DNA from: a virus
IMG/VR virus record: IMGVR_UViG_3300042560_002994
Coordinates: 1-41,353 of that record
DNA: 41,353 bases
Direction: 5' to 3' (one strand)
Part shown: piece after piece, positions 33,598-39,369 of the stretch
How positions within the stretch are numbered: position 1 is the stretch's first letter
Layout of the letters: the number at the start of each line of letters is the position of its first letter
Notes under the pieces: generated by a model
Told to the model about the DNA's origin: nothing
The model's database searches: none
The model's input: the letters and a program-made list of their open reading frames with translations, nothing else
Made by a program: the position numbers and the translations under genes

Positions 33598-33987
33598 TTA
33601 ATAAGAAAGGTTAACCCCGTAAACTGTTGTGACAGACCCACTTAAAACCGTAGGATTTGTTGCTATAAACTTAATATGACTTGCAGGTATGGTAATAGAT
33701 GGAGTAAAAGAAAAACTCGCTGTAGATGACGGATTTACTATAAAACCAGCATGAACTGACTCTGTTATAACAGTACAGTTTGTAAGAGAGGAAATAGAAG
33801 CAGAGTTAAAAATTTGTCTATAAGCTACTCCCCCATAAGGAGAACTTGGGTCAGAAAAAACAGTTCCTTCAATAATAAAATAGGTAACATTAGGGATATC
33901 ATTTACTAAAGTAAAAGTAGCTCCAACAGATAAATTAGCCGAAGCAGTAACCCCATTTCTCAAATCAGTTCTTGTGTATGTTGGCAT
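33598..33987 (-). CDS. Small beta-rich late protein, probably virion-associated
   Basis: A 129-residue protein of Ser, Thr, Val and Asn-rich strands with one Cys and almost no helices, the composition of capsid decoration or fibre-type proteins. It begins MPTYTRTDLRNGVTASANLS. A late-type motif stands four bases before the ATG, which places it among late, structural products although it lies in the early half of the window, beside the second ADP-ribosyltransferase gene. The family is not recognised. Confidence 0.6.
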   Translation of the reverse strand: MPTYTRTDLRNGVTASANLSVGATFTLVNDIPNVTYFIIEGTVFSDPSSPYGGVAYRQIFNSASISSLTNCTVITESVHAGFIVNPSSTASFSFTPSITIPASHIKFIATNPTVLSGSVTTVYGVNLSY

Positions 33988-33991
33988 GTTA

Positions 33992-33999
33992 ATAAATAT
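33992..33999 (-). promoter_or_regulatory. Late-type promoter motif ATATTTAT
   Basis: Minus-strand ATATTTAT, four bases (TAAC), then ATG 33987. Confidence 0.55.
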
Positions 34000-34055
34000 C
34001 CAAGATCAAGCCAACTTACACATACCTCACCTCAAAATATCCGTATATACAAACC

Positions 34056-34853
34056 TTATCTAAAATCTAATGGATCTTCAGTAGGAAATTCATAATCACT
34101 ATCATACTTGCCTTCCCCTTTTCCTCCTTTATAAGGCCCAATTTTATAAAAATAAGCCATATCATCAGGCAATATGAAATAATCAGGCTTAAAAGTATTT
34201 CCTACATATAAAACTTCATCTTCAGTGAAGGAAGATATAGTATTCATAAACTCAGGGTTAAATATAAAATTTGGATTATCCGAGGAAATCCCAATAATAA
34301 TAGGGACTCGATCAGAGGTATCTAGATATTGTCTTGAAATGAAATTATAAGCGATTCTCGGGTCTGTAGTGAATGAATGAATGCCCCTTTGACTACGAGG
34401 AGCAACTTCTAACCCGGGATTGGGAACCGCTATAAATTCATATTTTGATAGGTCAATATAATCATCCCAATCAAGTTTTTCAAATGTGGAGAGGGGGATA
34501 GTTGCTCCCCTGAGAATTAGTTGTTTACCACGAGGGGTAGCAATCCAATCTTTTGAGTCGGAAGCTAAGGGGTCTAAGATTCTGGGAAATTTGGGTTTTA
34601 AGGATAGGAGCTTTGGGGCGTTACTAACTAAAATAGAAGGGATATCTATCCCTTGTCCTATTGTTGCTTTTGTAAAAGACCTTAACCCCGATAAGAATTC
34701 ATCTTCATCTTCTGTATTTTTTTCATGTTCATCCCCAATTAAATAAGCAAATTTAGCTCTTTTTGAATTGTTAGTTTTTATAGCGGATGAATATGGATCG
34801 GCAAATAGTCTTTTACCGTACTCTAATTCTCTGAGGATATTAACTAATTTCAC
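34056..34853 (-). CDS. R-S-E class ADP-ribosyltransferase, Alt-like, putatively packaged
   Basis: A 265-residue protein starting at GTG 34853. It shows the three ART elements in order: R115 in L-I-L-R-G, the S-F-T strand (G-I-H-S-F-T-T-D, S160), and E-x-E at 211-213 in F-T-E-D-E-V-L-Y-V. The closing V-G-N-T-F-K-P-D-Y-F also fits the fold. R-S-E enzymes such as T4 Alt and ModA move ADP-ribose from NAD to arginines of host proteins, including RNA polymerase. The N-terminus MKLVNILREL has L-R-E (7-9), like the capsid-targeting leaders of the left-hand cluster, so injection with the DNA is plausible. A late motif lies five bases before the GTG. Confidence 0.65.
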   Translation of the reverse strand: MKLVNILRELEYGKRLFADPYSSAIKTNNSKRAKFAYLIGDEHEKNTEDEDEFLSGLRSFTKATIGQGIDIPSILVSNAPKLLSLKPKFPRILDPLASDSKDWIATPRGKQLILRGATIPLSTFEKLDWDDYIDLSKYEFIAVPNPGLEVAPRSQRGIHSFTTDPRIAYNFISRQYLDTSDRVPIIIGISSDNPNFIFNPEFMNTISSFTEDEVLYVGNTFKPDYFILPDDMAYFYKIGPYKGGKGEGKYDSDYEFPTEDPLDFR

Positions 34854-34858
34854 GGTTA

Positions 34859-34866
34859 ATAAATAT
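34859..34866 (-). promoter_or_regulatory. Late-type promoter motif ATATTTAT
   Basis: Minus-strand ATATTTAT, five bases (TAACC), then GTG 34853. The motif touches the stop codon of the acidic peptide ORF at 34866-34937. Confidence 0.55.
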
Positions 34867-34937
34867 TATAAGGCATCATGAGGATACCATTCATCATCAT
34901 CCCATTCTGAGATGATTTCGTTTTCTTCTTCGTCCAT
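34866..34937 (-). CDS. Possible 23-residue acidic peptide
   Basis: A small ORF starting at ATG 34937. The peptide is very acidic (M-D-E-E-E-N-E-I-I-S-E-W-D-D-D-E-W) and ends just before the ADP-ribosyltransferase gene. A late-type motif lies further upstream at 35004-35011. Acidic peptides of this kind can mimic DNA, but the ORF is too short for certainty. Confidence 0.3.
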   Translation of the reverse strand: MDEEENEIISEWDDDEWYPHDAL

Positions 34938-35003
34938 AGATCATTAAATGTTTGAAGGTTAATATGTAGTTTTTAGAGAGGAAACCTGGGTTAACTCATA
35001 ATA

Positions 35004-35011
35004 ATAAATAT
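35004..35011 (-). promoter_or_regulatory. Orphan late-type motif with a two-codon ORF
   Basis: Minus-strand ATATTTAT, four bases (TATT), then ATG-AGT-TAA. Motif and spacing match the genuine late gene starts, but the frame closes after two codons. Confidence 0.45.
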
Positions 35012-35264
35012 AGGTATATGTTTTTTCGATAGCAAAAAGTTTTAAAGATCTTTTTTTACGGTTTTGCGGCTTTTGGAAAAGTTTGGCAAAATGGAAAAAT
35101 GGGGTAAGTTATGGGATATAGGTATATACTTTGTCGATGGTAAAGATTTTATCTCCCCATTAAACACACCACACCCTGCTAACATACCCTGTCCGCATCG
35201 ATGGATAACAACGCGCGTGGGAGATACGGTGCTATATAGCGGTACGTACGTACGACACAGATAC

Positions 35265-35288
35265 GACAGACTCCTTACGGAACCTGTC
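35265..35288 (-). terminator. Hairpin downstream of the AT-hook gene
   Basis: GACAG pairs with CTGTC and TCC with GGA around a TTAC loop, separated by a 2x2 internal loop. It starts 27 bases after the stop of the 35315-35611 gene. There is no clear U-tract, so the terminator call is tentative. Confidence 0.4.
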
Positions 35289-35314
35289 GCACCACATTCT
35301 TATCGTTTCGTAAA

Positions 35315-35611
35315 TTACGCCTCGACAGATTCGACAACCTTTTTCGGGCGGCCGGGTTTTCCACCTCCAGCTGCTTTTTTAGCGTTCAATTCGGCGATTC
35401 GCATTTGACGCTTCGATTCCGGGTTCACAGTACCTGCTGGTCGACCGCGCTTAATCACTTCACCACTTGCGATACGATTCGCAATTTCGGTCAAACGCTT
35501 CTGACGAGCCGATTCTGGATTGATACCGCTGCCAACCGGCCGTCCTGCCTTACGCTTTTCAACATTCAATTCAACGTTCATCACGACTTGGTTTTTGGTG
35601 TTCTTAGCCAT
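35315..35611 (-). CDS. AT-hook protein, three hooks
   Basis: A 98-residue basic protein with three AT-hook cores: K-A-G-R-P-V-G-S-G (GRP 23-25), K-R-G-R-P-A-G-T (56-58) and K-P-G-R-P-K-K (87-89). The linkers repeat a helix pattern (N-P-E-S-x-R-Q-x-R-x-x-E-I-A/L-N). AT-hooks bind the minor groove of AT-rich DNA, so it could coat the phage's own genome or silence or displace host nucleoid proteins. It has an early promoter. A paralogue with the same hook-helix repeat lies at 39527-39862. Confidence 0.8.
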   Translation of the reverse strand: MAKNTKNQVVMNVELNVEKRKAGRPVGSGINPESARQKRLTEIANRIASGEVIKRGRPAGTVNPESKRQMRIAELNAKKAAGGGKPGRPKKVVESVEA

Positions 35612-35657
35612 TTGACTTTGTGTTTTTTTTGTGTGTGTTATTTTTAAATCTTATACC

Positions 35658-35690
35658 TAAATATAACGATCAATCTTGCGGTTCTAAAAT
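35658..35690 (-). promoter_or_regulatory. Early promoter (AT-hook gene at 35611)
   Basis: ATTTTA-N19-TATATTTA on the coding strand, followed by the common leader G-GTATAAGATTTAAAA. Confidence 0.8.
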
Positions 35691-35713
35691 CCTAGGTGTG
35701 CGTTGTTTGCGTT

Positions 35714-35899
35714 TTACTTCTTTATGGTCAATGTTTCAATATCAATATAGTTGAAATCGCTATCCCCACTATTCCATTCCCTACCATCATACCACTTCAT
35801 TTCTCCGTTTACAATAACATACCCATCTGATGCTTTAATTAAACTTGTACCTTCAAACCATTCATCCAAGTTTTCTATTTTCGCTTTAAATTTTATCAT
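35714..35899 (-). CDS. Small early protein of unknown function
   Basis: A 61-residue protein (MIKFKAKIENLDEWFEGTSL start) with a compact beta pattern and several Trp (E-W-F-E-G, M-K-W-Y-D-G, E-W-N-S-G), of a kind seen in YopX-like small phage proteins, where W-Y-D-G type turns are common. That similarity is weak. It is one of the early gene cassettes and carries the shared promoter/leader upstream. Confidence 0.6.
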   Translation of the reverse strand: MIKFKAKIENLDEWFEGTSLIKASDGYVIVNGEMKWYDGREWNSGDSDFNYIDIETLTIKK

Positions 35900-35919
35900 A
35901 TCTTTTAAATCTTATGAAC

Positions 35920-35952
35920 TAAATATAACAATAAATATTGCGGTTCTAAAAT
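35920..35952 (-). promoter_or_regulatory. Early promoter (35899 gene)
   Basis: ATTTTA-N19-TATATTTA on the coding strand. The 25 bases upstream of the hexamer are repeated from the promoter at 35658-35690 (CCTAGGTGTGCGTTGTTTGC on the plus strand). Confidence 0.8.
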
Positions 35953-35979
35953 CCTAGGTGTGCGTTGTTTGCGTTTGAA

Positions 35980-36102
35980 TTACTTGTCTTCGCTCTTAGT
36001 GAGCGTGTAGATGATTGGGTATGCAACCAAGAAAACACTGTACGCGATTAAGCTATATGTTCCAACAGTGAAAATAGCGTTCATAACAGTTTCAAAATTC
36101 AT
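35980..36102 (-). CDS. Small early membrane protein
   Basis: A 40-residue ORF starting at ATG 36102. A single hydrophobic helix (about residues 9-33) with a short acidic/basic tail (T-K-S-E-D-K) predicts an inner-membrane peptide. It is one of three single-helix peptides in the early array (with 37013-37117 and 40891-41013). Function unknown. Confidence 0.6.
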   Translation of the reverse strand: MNFETVMNAIFTVGTYSLIAYSVFLVAYPIIYTLTKSEDK

Positions 36103-36144
36103 GGTCGGTTGGTTTTGGTGTGTGTTACTTTTAAATCTTATACC

Positions 36145-36177
36145 TAAATATAACGATCAATCTTACAATTCTAAAAT
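36145..36177 (-). promoter_or_regulatory. Early promoter (36102 gene)
   Basis: ATTTTA-N19-TATATTTA on the coding strand with the common leader. Confidence 0.8.
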
Positions 36178-36199
36178 CCTAAGTGTGTATCGTTTCGAT

Positions 36200-36400
36200 T
36201 TAATACTTAGGATTGGTATGGGACACTCCTAAAACAATCATAGCAGCTTTATCAAAATCAACTTCCGATACCATCAACTTGATACCATACCTTGAACCCC
36301 ATTCTTTGAACTTGATTTCGGCGGCTGTCAATTTCTTTCTTACAACGTCATTATACTTACGACGGTGTGGGGTGAGTTGGAGATGAGCTACTTGTTTCAT
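36200..36400 (-). CDS. Small basic early protein
   Basis: A 66-residue protein with a basic first half (L-T-P-H-R-R-K-Y-N-D-V-V-R-K-K) and a hydrophobic second half (A-A-M-I-V-L-G-V). No known family. It lies within the early cassette array with its own promoter. DNA or RNA binding is possible from charge alone. Confidence 0.6.
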   Translation of the reverse strand: MKQVAHLQLTPHRRKYNDVVRKKLTAAEIKFKEWGSRYGIKLMVSEVDFDKAAMIVLGVSHTNPKY

Positions 36401-36426
36401 TTTACCTACTTTTAAATCTTATACCG

Positions 36427-36459
36427 TAAATATACGATCTGATTGCGTTGGGTCAAAAC
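36427..36459 (-). promoter_or_regulatory. Early promoter (36400 gene)
   Basis: GTTTTG-N19-TATATTTA on the coding strand. Confidence 0.8.
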
Positions 36460-36469
36460 CCTGGGTGCG

Positions 36470-36706
36470 TTAGTAACTGGTATTCCAAGGTTTATTAACC
36501 AACATTTCGTTCAATCGCTCTAAACTCTTCCTACCCCCATGTCTGAGTTCGGAGTACCTATCCAACAAATCATCATCATTTGAGTTGGTTAGTGTTTCAT
36601 TAGATAACTCTACAACGTATCCTGCTCCTATAGCCCCGAAGGACATACCTGTGTCTCTACCTTCTCGAATCTTAACTATAGACACATTTACATTGTTGAT
36701 GGTCAT
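36470..36706 (-). CDS. Small early protein of unknown function
   Basis: A 78-residue protein. The first half contains strands (V-N-V-S-I-V-K-I-R) and a Gly/Ala turn (F-G-A-I-G-A-G-Y-V-V-E-L); the second half is an acidic and then basic helix. No family is recognised. It has its own early promoter and the same A-rich leader as its neighbours. Confidence 0.6.
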   Translation of the reverse strand: MTINNVNVSIVKIREGRDTGMSFGAIGAGYVVELSNETLTNSNDDDLLDRYSELRHGGRKSLERLNEMLVNKPWNTSY

Positions 36707-36752
36707 TTGACTTTGTGTTTGGTTGATGTATATTACTTTTAAAACTTATACC

Positions 36753-36785
36753 TAAATATAACGATCAGTTTCGGTTAAACCAAAC
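36753..36785 (-). promoter_or_regulatory. Early promoter (36706 gene)
   Basis: GTTTGG-N19-TATATTTA on the coding strand. Confidence 0.8.
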
Positions 36786-36797
36786 CCCTAACCCCAC

Positions 36798-36947
36798 TCA
36801 CTTATGTCTCAACCTCTTAAATACATCAAGCAACTCTGGGTTATTCATTATCCTATCCCTCAATGCCTTTGACTTTTGATCCAAGAAATCGTTATATTCT
36901 TTCTCACTCTTAAATCCATTCTTTTTCCAATTTTCCATTTTAATCAT
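36798..36947 (-). CDS. Small basic early protein
   Basis: A 49-residue ORF starting at ATG 36947; a second ATG three codons later is possible. It is basic and helical (W-K-K-N-G-F-K-S-E-K-E-Y-N-D-F, K-A-L-R-D-R-I) with no recognised family. An early promoter stands 26 bases upstream. Confidence 0.55.
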   Translation of the reverse strand: MIKMENWKKNGFKSEKEYNDFLDQKSKALRDRIMNNPELLDVFKRLRHK

Positions 36948-36972
36948 TATTTTTATTATTAAATCTTATACA

Positions 36973-37005
36973 TAAATATAACGATCAATTCAAACTAAAC
37001 CAACC
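36973..37005 (-). promoter_or_regulatory. Early promoter (36947 gene)
   Basis: GGTTGG-N19-TATATTTA on the coding strand. Confidence 0.75.
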
Positions 37006-37012
37006 CTTTAAG

Positions 37013-37117
37013 TTATCGTGTCCCCCTAATCACACTCCACACTCCCCAACCTATCACTACCAAAATCATCATTTCCAACACCCCAATCACTCCAAAAATC
37101 AAATCGATATTATTCAT
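37013..37117 (-). CDS. Small early membrane protein
   Basis: A 34-residue ORF starting at ATG 37117: one hydrophobic helix with Val, Ile, Met and Trp and a basic end (I-R-G-T-R). It is the first gene of the cytosine-poor stretch: only three C on the coding strand in 105 bases. Single-helix peptides of early phage regions can act in envelope protection, but nothing specific can be said. Confidence 0.5.
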   Translation of the reverse strand: MNNIDLIFGVIGVLEMMILVVIGWGVWSVIRGTR

Positions 37118-37137
37118 AACATTTAAATCTTATAAAC

Positions 37138-37170
37138 TAAATATAACAAATAAATCCAATCAAACCAAAC
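37138..37170 (-). promoter_or_regulatory. Early promoter (37117 gene)
   Basis: GTTTGG-N19-TATATTTA on the coding strand. Confidence 0.8.
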
Positions 37171-37177
37171 CCCCAAG

Positions 37178-37378
37178 TTAAAACACCCCACCATCAATTA
37201 TAACCCTCTTCCTAACCTTATATTCTTCTAACCCCTCATAATAAACATTCCCTACTTTTACACTATCTATTTTATTAAAATAAACATAGTCAGATGGATC
37301 TTCTCCTCTAATAACTACTTTTAAATTCTTATTCTCAACTTTCTCCAACACCTTAATCAATTCTTTAACAGTCATCAT
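37178..37378 (-). CDS. Small early protein, cytosine-poor gene
   Basis: A 66-residue protein (MMTVKELIKVLEKVENKNLK start) resembling small phage proteins with a T-V-K-E-L-I-x-x-L-E start and a strand-rich end (V-I-R-G-E-D-P-S-D-Y). The coding strand has only five C in 201 bases, so codon choice is strongly shifted. It has its own early promoter. Function unknown. Confidence 0.6.
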   Translation of the reverse strand: MMTVKELIKVLEKVENKNLKVVIRGEDPSDYVYFNKIDSVKVGNVYYEGLEEYKVRKRVIIDGGVF

Positions 37379-37413
37379 TCTTTTAATTATTAACTATTTT
37401 TAAAACTTATACC

Positions 37414-37446
37414 TAAATATAACAAATAATTTTTAATTAACAAAAC
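37414..37446 (-). promoter_or_regulatory. Early promoter (37378 gene)
   Basis: GTTTTG-N19-TATATTTA on the coding strand. The hexamer overlaps the last codons of the upstream gene ending at 37437. Confidence 0.8.
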
Positions 37447-37760
37447 TCCTTATACTTAAAACTTACTTTATAAACTTCTCCATTTTCAAACTTCCCATTT
37501 TCTACACTTCTCTTTACATTCCAAACATCCCCCTCAAACATTTCAATTTCAAAATTCTCCCATAAACTATTATTACTAATCTCCTCCATCATTTCTTCTA
37601 TTTTAATTCCAATACTCCACATATCAAACCAATCTAACCCTACTTTATATTCTACTAAATCTCCTTCTTTATAATCCCTATAATCCCCATCCAAACTACT
37701 AAATATATTTTCTAAAATATAATCAACAACCTTCAATTCTCCTTCTTTAAACTTCTTCAT
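37437..37760 (-). CDS. Cytosine-free early gene, 107-residue product
   Basis: A 107-residue acidic protein (MKKFKEGELKVVDYILENIF start). No coding-strand base is C, so the product has no Pro, Thr, Ala, His or Gln at all; it uses only residues with C-free codons (Lys, Glu, Asp, Asn, Phe, Tyr, Trp, Val, Gly and so on). Four Trp and several Tyr/Phe suggest a folded core, and the start and promoter are ordinary, so the gene looks real rather than filler. A C-terminal K-Y-K-E-F-C ends it. Function unknown. Confidence 0.65.
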   Translation of the reverse strand: MKKFKEGELKVVDYILENIFSSLDGDYRDYKEGDLVEYKVGLDWFDMWSIGIKIEEMMEEISNNSLWENFEIEMFEGDVWNVKRSVENGKFENGEVYKVSFKYKEFC

Positions 37761-37792
37761 TTTATTTATTAATTATTTTAATTAATTATTAT

Positions 37793-37825
37793 TAAATATA
37801 ATAATTTTTATTTAATTATTAAAAC
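37793..37825 (-). promoter_or_regulatory. Early promoter (37760 gene), C-free version
   Basis: GTTTTA-N19-TATATTTA on the coding strand. The two boxes and the 19-base spacing are kept while spacer and leader have lost every C. Confidence 0.75.
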
Positions 37826-37839
37826 TCTAAATAAATTAA

Positions 37840-38058
37840 TTAATATTTAAATTCCAAAATTTCTCTATAATTATATAAACTTCTAAATTTAATAATAATA
37901 TTATTTAAAATAATTTCATTATTCTCATTAAATTCCAAATTACTAAATAATTCTTCAAATTTATATAAATCATATTTCTCAAAATCTTTATTATTAATTT
38001 CAATTTTCTTAATATTATTATTAATAATAAAATTTACAAAATTCTCTAAATTTTCCAT
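37840..38058 (-). CDS. Cytosine-free early gene, Asn/Ile-rich 72-residue product
   Basis: A 72-residue protein made of Asn, Ile, Glu, Leu, Lys, Phe and Tyr only, with a few others (F-I-I-N-N-N-I-K-K-I-E-I-N-N). It has no Pro, Thr, Ala, His or Gln because the coding strand contains no C and little G. The pattern F-x-N-F-I-I-N-N-N-I-K-K-I-E-I suggests a small alpha/beta fold. It has its own early promoter. Whether it is translated is less certain than for the 37437 gene. Confidence 0.5.
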   Translation of the reverse strand: MENLENFVNFIINNNIKKIEINNKDFEKYDLYKFEELFSNLEFNENNEIILNNIIIKFRSLYNYREILEFKY

Positions 38059-38105
38059 TTTTCTTAATTTTTAATTATTATTAATTATTTTTAAATATTA
38101 TTTAT

Positions 38106-38138
38106 TAAATATAATAATTTTTATTTAATTATTAAAAT
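38106..38138 (-). promoter_or_regulatory. Early promoter (38058 gene), C-free version
   Basis: ATTTTA-N19-TATATTTA on the coding strand. Confidence 0.75.
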
Positions 38139-38192
38139 TTTAAATATTTTTATTTTATTTATTATTATTAATTATTTTTAATTAATTATTAT

Positions 38193-38225
38193 TAAATATA
38201 ATAAATAAATATTAATTAATAAAAT
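38193..38225 (-). promoter_or_regulatory. Early promoter of an empty cassette
   Basis: ATTTTA-N19-TATATTTA on the coding strand, but only 54 pure A/T bases with no start codon separate it from the next promoter hexamer. Confidence 0.65.
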
Positions 38226-38235
38226 TTTAAATTAA

Positions 38236-38463
38236 TTAATTAATTTCCTCTCCTTTAATATAAACACCAATCTTGGCTTCTTTATCATAAAAAGTGACCA
38301 AATTATTTTCAATATATTGTGTCAATTTAAGGCCCATTCCTTCCCAAGCTATTGTCTCAATTAAATTATTTAGACCTTCATAAGCTTTATCAAAGGTCGA
38401 AAAATATCTATTTTCAATTATTGCCAAACCATCCTCCTCAACCCACAATTTAAATATTTTCAT
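38236..38463 (-). CDS. Small early protein of unknown function
   Basis: A 75-residue protein (MKIFKLWVEEDGLAIIENRY start), acidic with an alpha/beta alternation. Unlike its downstream neighbours its gene contains normal amounts of C except in the last 13 codons, where the C-free run begins. That sharp boundary lies inside this ORF. An early-type promoter precedes it. No family recognised. Confidence 0.6.
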   Translation of the reverse strand: MKIFKLWVEEDGLAIIENRYFSTFDKAYEGLNNLIETIAWEGMGLKLTQYIENNLVTFYDKEAKIGVYIKGEEIN

Positions 38464-38509
38464 TTTTCTTTTAATTAATTATTATTAATTATTTTTAATT
38501 AATTATTGC

Positions 38510-38542
38510 TAAATATAACAATTTTTATCTAATAAAACAAGT
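38510..38542 (-). promoter_or_regulatory. Early-type promoter, weak upstream box (38463 gene)
   Basis: TATATTTA is intact on the coding strand. The hexamer at 19-base spacing is ACTTGT; a GTTTTA box exists at 15-base spacing instead. Confidence 0.55.
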
Positions 38543-38668
38543 ATCTAAATTAAATTATCCACGTAGCGCCCTTACGTTAATGTGTGATTAATCAATCAGT
38601 TCAATAGTGAATTCGCCTGAAAGCATTTATTGAATAATAGTGAAAATGCCTGGAGAGTAGGTTAATCA

Positions 38669-38693
38669 ATTGCTATTCATTATATTTAGCAAT
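38669..38693. other. Stem-loop inside the repeat region
   Basis: ATTGCTA (38669-38675) pairs with TAGCAAT (38687-38693) around an 11-base A/T-rich loop. It lies between two copies of the 19-bp repeat. Confidence 0.45.
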
Positions 38694-38862
38694 ACTGAAA
38701 TCAACTGTAATATAAAATAAATCAATAATGAAAGTGCCTGGGAAATAGGCTATGCGCTAATTAATCATTAGCTTTACCCTTAGCATCACGAGCATGTTTC
38801 ATTTTATGATTCAATAATGAAAATGCCTCGAAAACAAGACAGTGATAGTAAGGAAAATTCCC

Positions 38863-38877
38863 GATCACTTGGTGATC
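38863..38877. other. Inverted repeat GATCAC-TTG-GTGATC
   Basis: A perfect 6-bp inverted repeat with a three-base centre. It directly abuts the fifth 19-bp repeat and could be an operator-like site. Confidence 0.45.
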
Positions 38878-39070
38878 AAAAACGAAAACGCCCGAGACAG
38901 AAGCATAGTCAATAGTGAAAATGCCCGTAAAATTGAATAAATTGCTATTAATCTGTTTGGCTTTAGCTAACTTAAACCGATGCACTATCGACATTCTTAT
39001 ACGCACTTTGGCGGGTCTGGCTGTGGTGTTTGGCTGTAAGCTTATTAATTAATAACGTTTTATTACGGTG

Positions 39071-39078
39071 ATAAATAT
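39071..39078 (-). promoter_or_regulatory. Orphan late-type motif in gene-free DNA
   Basis: Minus-strand ATATTTAT followed by CACC, the same spacer as at the 5269 gene, but the next codon is GTA rather than a start. A transcript from here would run leftward through the 19-bp repeats. Confidence 0.35.
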
Positions 39079-39349
39079 ATGATCTCTTATCAAAATCGCC
39101 AAGCTTCCCCGTAGGGAGATTGGGGGGGCCCCCCATTCCCCCAGGTATTTTTTTTGAAAAGTATATATTTTTTTTAAAGAGGAAGTTTGGAGGTGTGGGT
39201 GAATGCAAGCACCGGGACATAACTTAACATAACTCCATACACCCCTTGTTTGTCACCTACCCCTCCCCCATCCCATTCCTTGTTTCACCCTTACCTCTTT
39301 ATTTGTCACCCACTTACCATTCCTCTAAACATCAATTTAATATATTGGA

Positions 39350-39369
39350 GGGAACCATTCCTGGTTCCC
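39350..39369 (-). terminator. Hairpin downstream of the second AT-hook gene
   Basis: GGGAACCA pairs with TGGTTCCC around a TTCC loop, about 160 bases after the stop at 39527. It carries no strong U-tract. Confidence 0.45.

Larger units (their letters stand above)
34938..35314. other. Gene-free stretch of about 380 bases
   Basis: No convincing ORF on either strand. It holds an orphan late-type motif (35004-35011) followed on the minus strand by ATG-AGT-TAA, two similar short phrases (GATATAGGTATAT type, near 35010 and 35116), and a GC-richer island (about 35160-35310) with a GTAC-type tandem (GGTACGTACGTACG) and a hairpin. The right part is the 3' region of the AT-hook gene. Confidence 0.6.
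37372..38274. other. 903-base run with no G on the plus strand (no C on the coding strand)
   Basis: Reading every base from 37372 to 38274, the plus strand contains only A, C and T; G occurs at 37371 and next at 38275. The run covers two complete genes, their promoters and an empty promoter cassette. From about 37766 the intergenic parts are almost pure A/T. To the left, 37013-37371 contains only nine G, so the depletion is graded on that side and ends abruptly on the right. Confidence 0.97.
38601..38927 (+). repeat. Six interspersed 19-bp repeats, consensus TCAATARTGAAAATGCCYG
   Basis: Copies on the plus strand start at 38601, 38634, 38722, 38811, 38876 and 38909, each with zero to about five differences from the consensus, mostly transitions. 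A seventh copy lies at 40320-40338. Start-to-start distances are 33, 88, 89, 65 and 33. The copies lie in different frames of any minus-strand ORF, so the DNA or RNA word, not a peptide, is what is conserved. Confidence 0.8.

Noticed and set aside
35064-35647. Plus-strand ORFs over the first AT-hook gene
   Set aside because: Antisense frames of a clear coding gene; no leader or motif support.
37840-38058. Pure low-complexity filler without a gene
   Set aside because: Composition alone suggests filler, but a start codon, a kept promoter with 19-base spacer and a 72-codon open frame argue for a gene; listed with lower confidence.
38819-38913. Short plus-strand ORFs beginning with ATGAAAATGCC inside the repeats
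   Set aside because: The start comes from the repeat word itself; the frames differ after it, most close within a few codons, and no plus-strand promoter is visible.
38601-38927. CRISPR array
   Set aside because: The repeats are short, degenerate and irregularly spaced (33 to 89 bases), with no cas genes in view; iteron-like sites fit better.
38761-39006. Minus-strand ORF of 81 residues in the repeat region
   Set aside because: It runs across four of the 19-bp repeats in changing frames, has no promoter or normal leader, and its sequence looks like a chance reading of the repeats.
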